From: Streptomyces roseochromogenus subsp. oscitans DS 12.976
GTDB lineage: Bacteria > Actinomycetota > Actinomycetes > Streptomycetales > Streptomycetaceae
DNA: 59,254 nucleotides
Reading direction: 5' to 3'
Assembly: GCF_000497445.1 (NCBI RefSeq)
Contig: NZ_CM002285.1
Location: 1,267,560 to 1,326,813, forward strand
A program made the position numbers and the translations under genes. This document shows positions 58,262 through 59,254 of the stretch, piece after piece (position 1 is the stretch's first letter; each line of letters begins with the position of its first letter). The notes under the pieces are model-generated. The model had not been told where the DNA came from, did not search any database, and was given only the letters and a program-made list of their open reading frames with translations.

Positions 58262-58620
58262 GACGGGGAAGAGGTCTCGTCCGCTTGCTCCAATGCGTTC
58301 ACCAGCCGACGAACCTCTTCCTCCGTCGCCTCGGTCAGACTGATCTCTACGTCGCCACGTCTGATGATGATCTTCGGAGGCCGTGGGCGGGTCTGCCGCC
58401 AGGTCACGAGGGAGAGGGCAAAAGATGCCGCACTCCACCCGTTACTGGTGATCAGTCCAAGGCTGTCGATGAGACCACCCATGGATCCGGGTGCCGCAGC
58501 CTGTGTGTGCAACGAGACCGTAGCCGTTCGTCGAACGGCTGGCTCCTGACGCAACCACCCGTCCAGCGACCGAAGCTCTTCCTCCTGACCCTCGCTCTCG
58601 ATCCGAATCGCAATGTGCAT
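58258..58620 (-). CDS. Effector-associated constant component 1 (EACC1) protein
   Basis: 120 residues from ATG 58618-58620, with GGGGGACGA upstream. IRIESEGQEEELRSLDGWLR is the typical N-terminal strand-helix. It then has a hydrophobic Gly/Ser segment (GGLIDSLGLITSNGWSAASF, ALSLVTW) which may be membrane-embedded, followed by a charged C-terminal strand (PPKIIIRRGDVEISLTEATE). This three-part layout matches the EACC1 family. EACC1 is encoded next to diverse effectors and probably tethers or regulates them. Translationally coupled to the caspase. Confidence 0.82.
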   Translation of the reverse strand: MHIAIRIESEGQEEELRSLDGWLRQEPAVRRTATVSLHTQAAAPGSMGGLIDSLGLITSNGWSAASFALSLVTWRQTRPRPPKIIIRRGDVEISLTEATEEEVRRLVNALEQADETSSPS

Positions 58621-58786
58621 TCGTCCCCCTGACCGTGGTCGCGATGAACCTGACACAGCGGCATCCTGCCCTCTGGGCGGAGCAGACCACCTTCGCAATC
58701 GGACACTTTGGCTGATGTCTTACGGTGATGGCCGATCACCGCCAGGGCTTGTGACCACATGTGACACGAGAGTCCAGAACATGATC

Positions 58787-58822
58787 AAGGGCCCCACCTC
58801 ACTGATGTGAGGCAGAGCCCTT
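58787..58822. terminator. Hairpin downstream of tRNA-Pro (second copy)
   Basis: AAGGGC (58787-58792) pairs with GCCCTT (58817-58822), with an inner CCTCA/TGAGG stem. It is equivalent to the hairpin at 32657-32689. The 166 bases from 58621 to 58786 contain no gene; GTGACC and GTGACACG at 58749-58768 resemble the left-end repeats at 26042-26097. Confidence 0.6.
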
Positions 58823-58851
58823 TGACCTGCGACTACGAAGCAAAGCTTCCG

Positions 58852-58925
<74 letters not shown>

Positions 58926-59030
58926 ATGCGCTCACTCGCGGTGACCCGCGTGATCGCGCGAACAGCACTTTACCCCACGCTCGGGGGTGGGCCGAAGAGG
59001 GCCCGGGGTGCGCGGGGGACAATCGGCGGT

Positions 59031-59254
59031 ATGACCAACACCGACGCATCGGATGCCAGGGACCGCGACGCGGACGGGCGGGCTCGCAGCGCTCGACCCC
59101 GGGACGGACTCGGGCGGCCGCTGCCGTACGGCGCGGAGGGCGTCGCCCGGCAGCCGGAGGGGGTCAAGCGGACGCCCGACGAGACGGTCACCGAGGCGCA
59201 GGGGCTGCTGGACGCGGGGAAGCCGTTCCACGCGCACCGAGGTGTTCGAGGACG
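59031..59254 (+). pseudogene. DUF309-domain protein start, frameshifted (runs off window)
   Basis: ATG 59031. The N-terminus GLGRPLPYGAEGVARQPEGV followed by EAQGLLDAGKPFHAH is the opening of DUF309 proteins, in which FHAHEVFEDAWK should follow. Here the bases after HAH are CGAGGTGTTCGAGGAC, so one extra C puts EVFED in the +1 frame. Either the gene is broken or this is a sequencing error; only ~14 bases after the shift are in the window, so the rest cannot be examined. Confidence 0.6.

Overview
The window is high-GC, gene-dense actinobacterial DNA, most probably Streptomyces. The signs are third-position G/C codon use, many GTG starts, 4-bp start/stop overlaps, LuxR/LacI/GntR regulators, mycothiol-type GST genes, CHAT/WD40/caspase proteins, and leader peptides of the HIDLxRV type upstream of sulfur-related genes. 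Assignments come from reading the sequence; no database search was run.

1-3.6 kb: the end of a CHAT protease-like gene, a large ATP-binding LuxR regulator and a metallopeptidase-like protein whose zinc motif lacks the usual glutamate. 3.6-11.9 kb: a sulfur-compound block with two flavin monooxygenases, a cystine-type ABC importer (binding protein, ATPase, permease), a Xi-class GST/hydroquinone reductase and a decayed acetyltransferase. Three short leader-peptide ORFs sit upstream of three of the transcription units. 12.1-19.4 kb: a complete trans-4-hydroxy-L-proline catabolic cluster (three-subunit D-hydroxyproline dehydrogenase, deaminase, epimerase, GntR regulator, permease) with a shared 15-bp operator-like motif. 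19.6-25.8 kb: GAF-SpoIIE phosphatase, MASE1 membrane protein, lipoprotein polysaccharide deacetylase, a dead WD40 gene, a CGNR zinc-finger regulator and an MBL-fold hydrolase.

25.9-32.8 kb: an integrated element, now decayed. It is bounded on the right by an intact tRNA-Pro(GGG) with a broken integrase beside it, and on the left by a copy of the tRNA 3' end. It carries a Zn-ribbon protein, a GNAT, an XRE-type regulator, and a translationally coupled set of four small genes followed by a SAM methyltransferase. The set has no function I can name. The integrase is fused to the first ~40 codons of a ParA gene.

32.8-50.6 kb: a deletion scar joining the 3' halves of an MFS gene and a TetR gene, then sugar/polyol catabolism: two LacI regulators, Gfo/Idh/MocA dehydrogenases, a 2-oxoglutarate dioxygenase, an SDR, an IolE-like isomerase, a ribose/inositol-type ABC importer with a GntR regulator, and a separate maltose-type ABC importer.

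50.7-58.9 kb: a probable conflict/defence island ending at a second tRNA-Pro(GGG). It has a papain-like protein, a Trypco1 protein, a membrane protein, a CHAT-WD40 protein, a stand-alone WD40 protein, an integrase remnant, and an EACC1/caspase pair whose caspase carries a C-terminal HTH-like region. The window ends in a DUF309 gene with an apparent frameshift.
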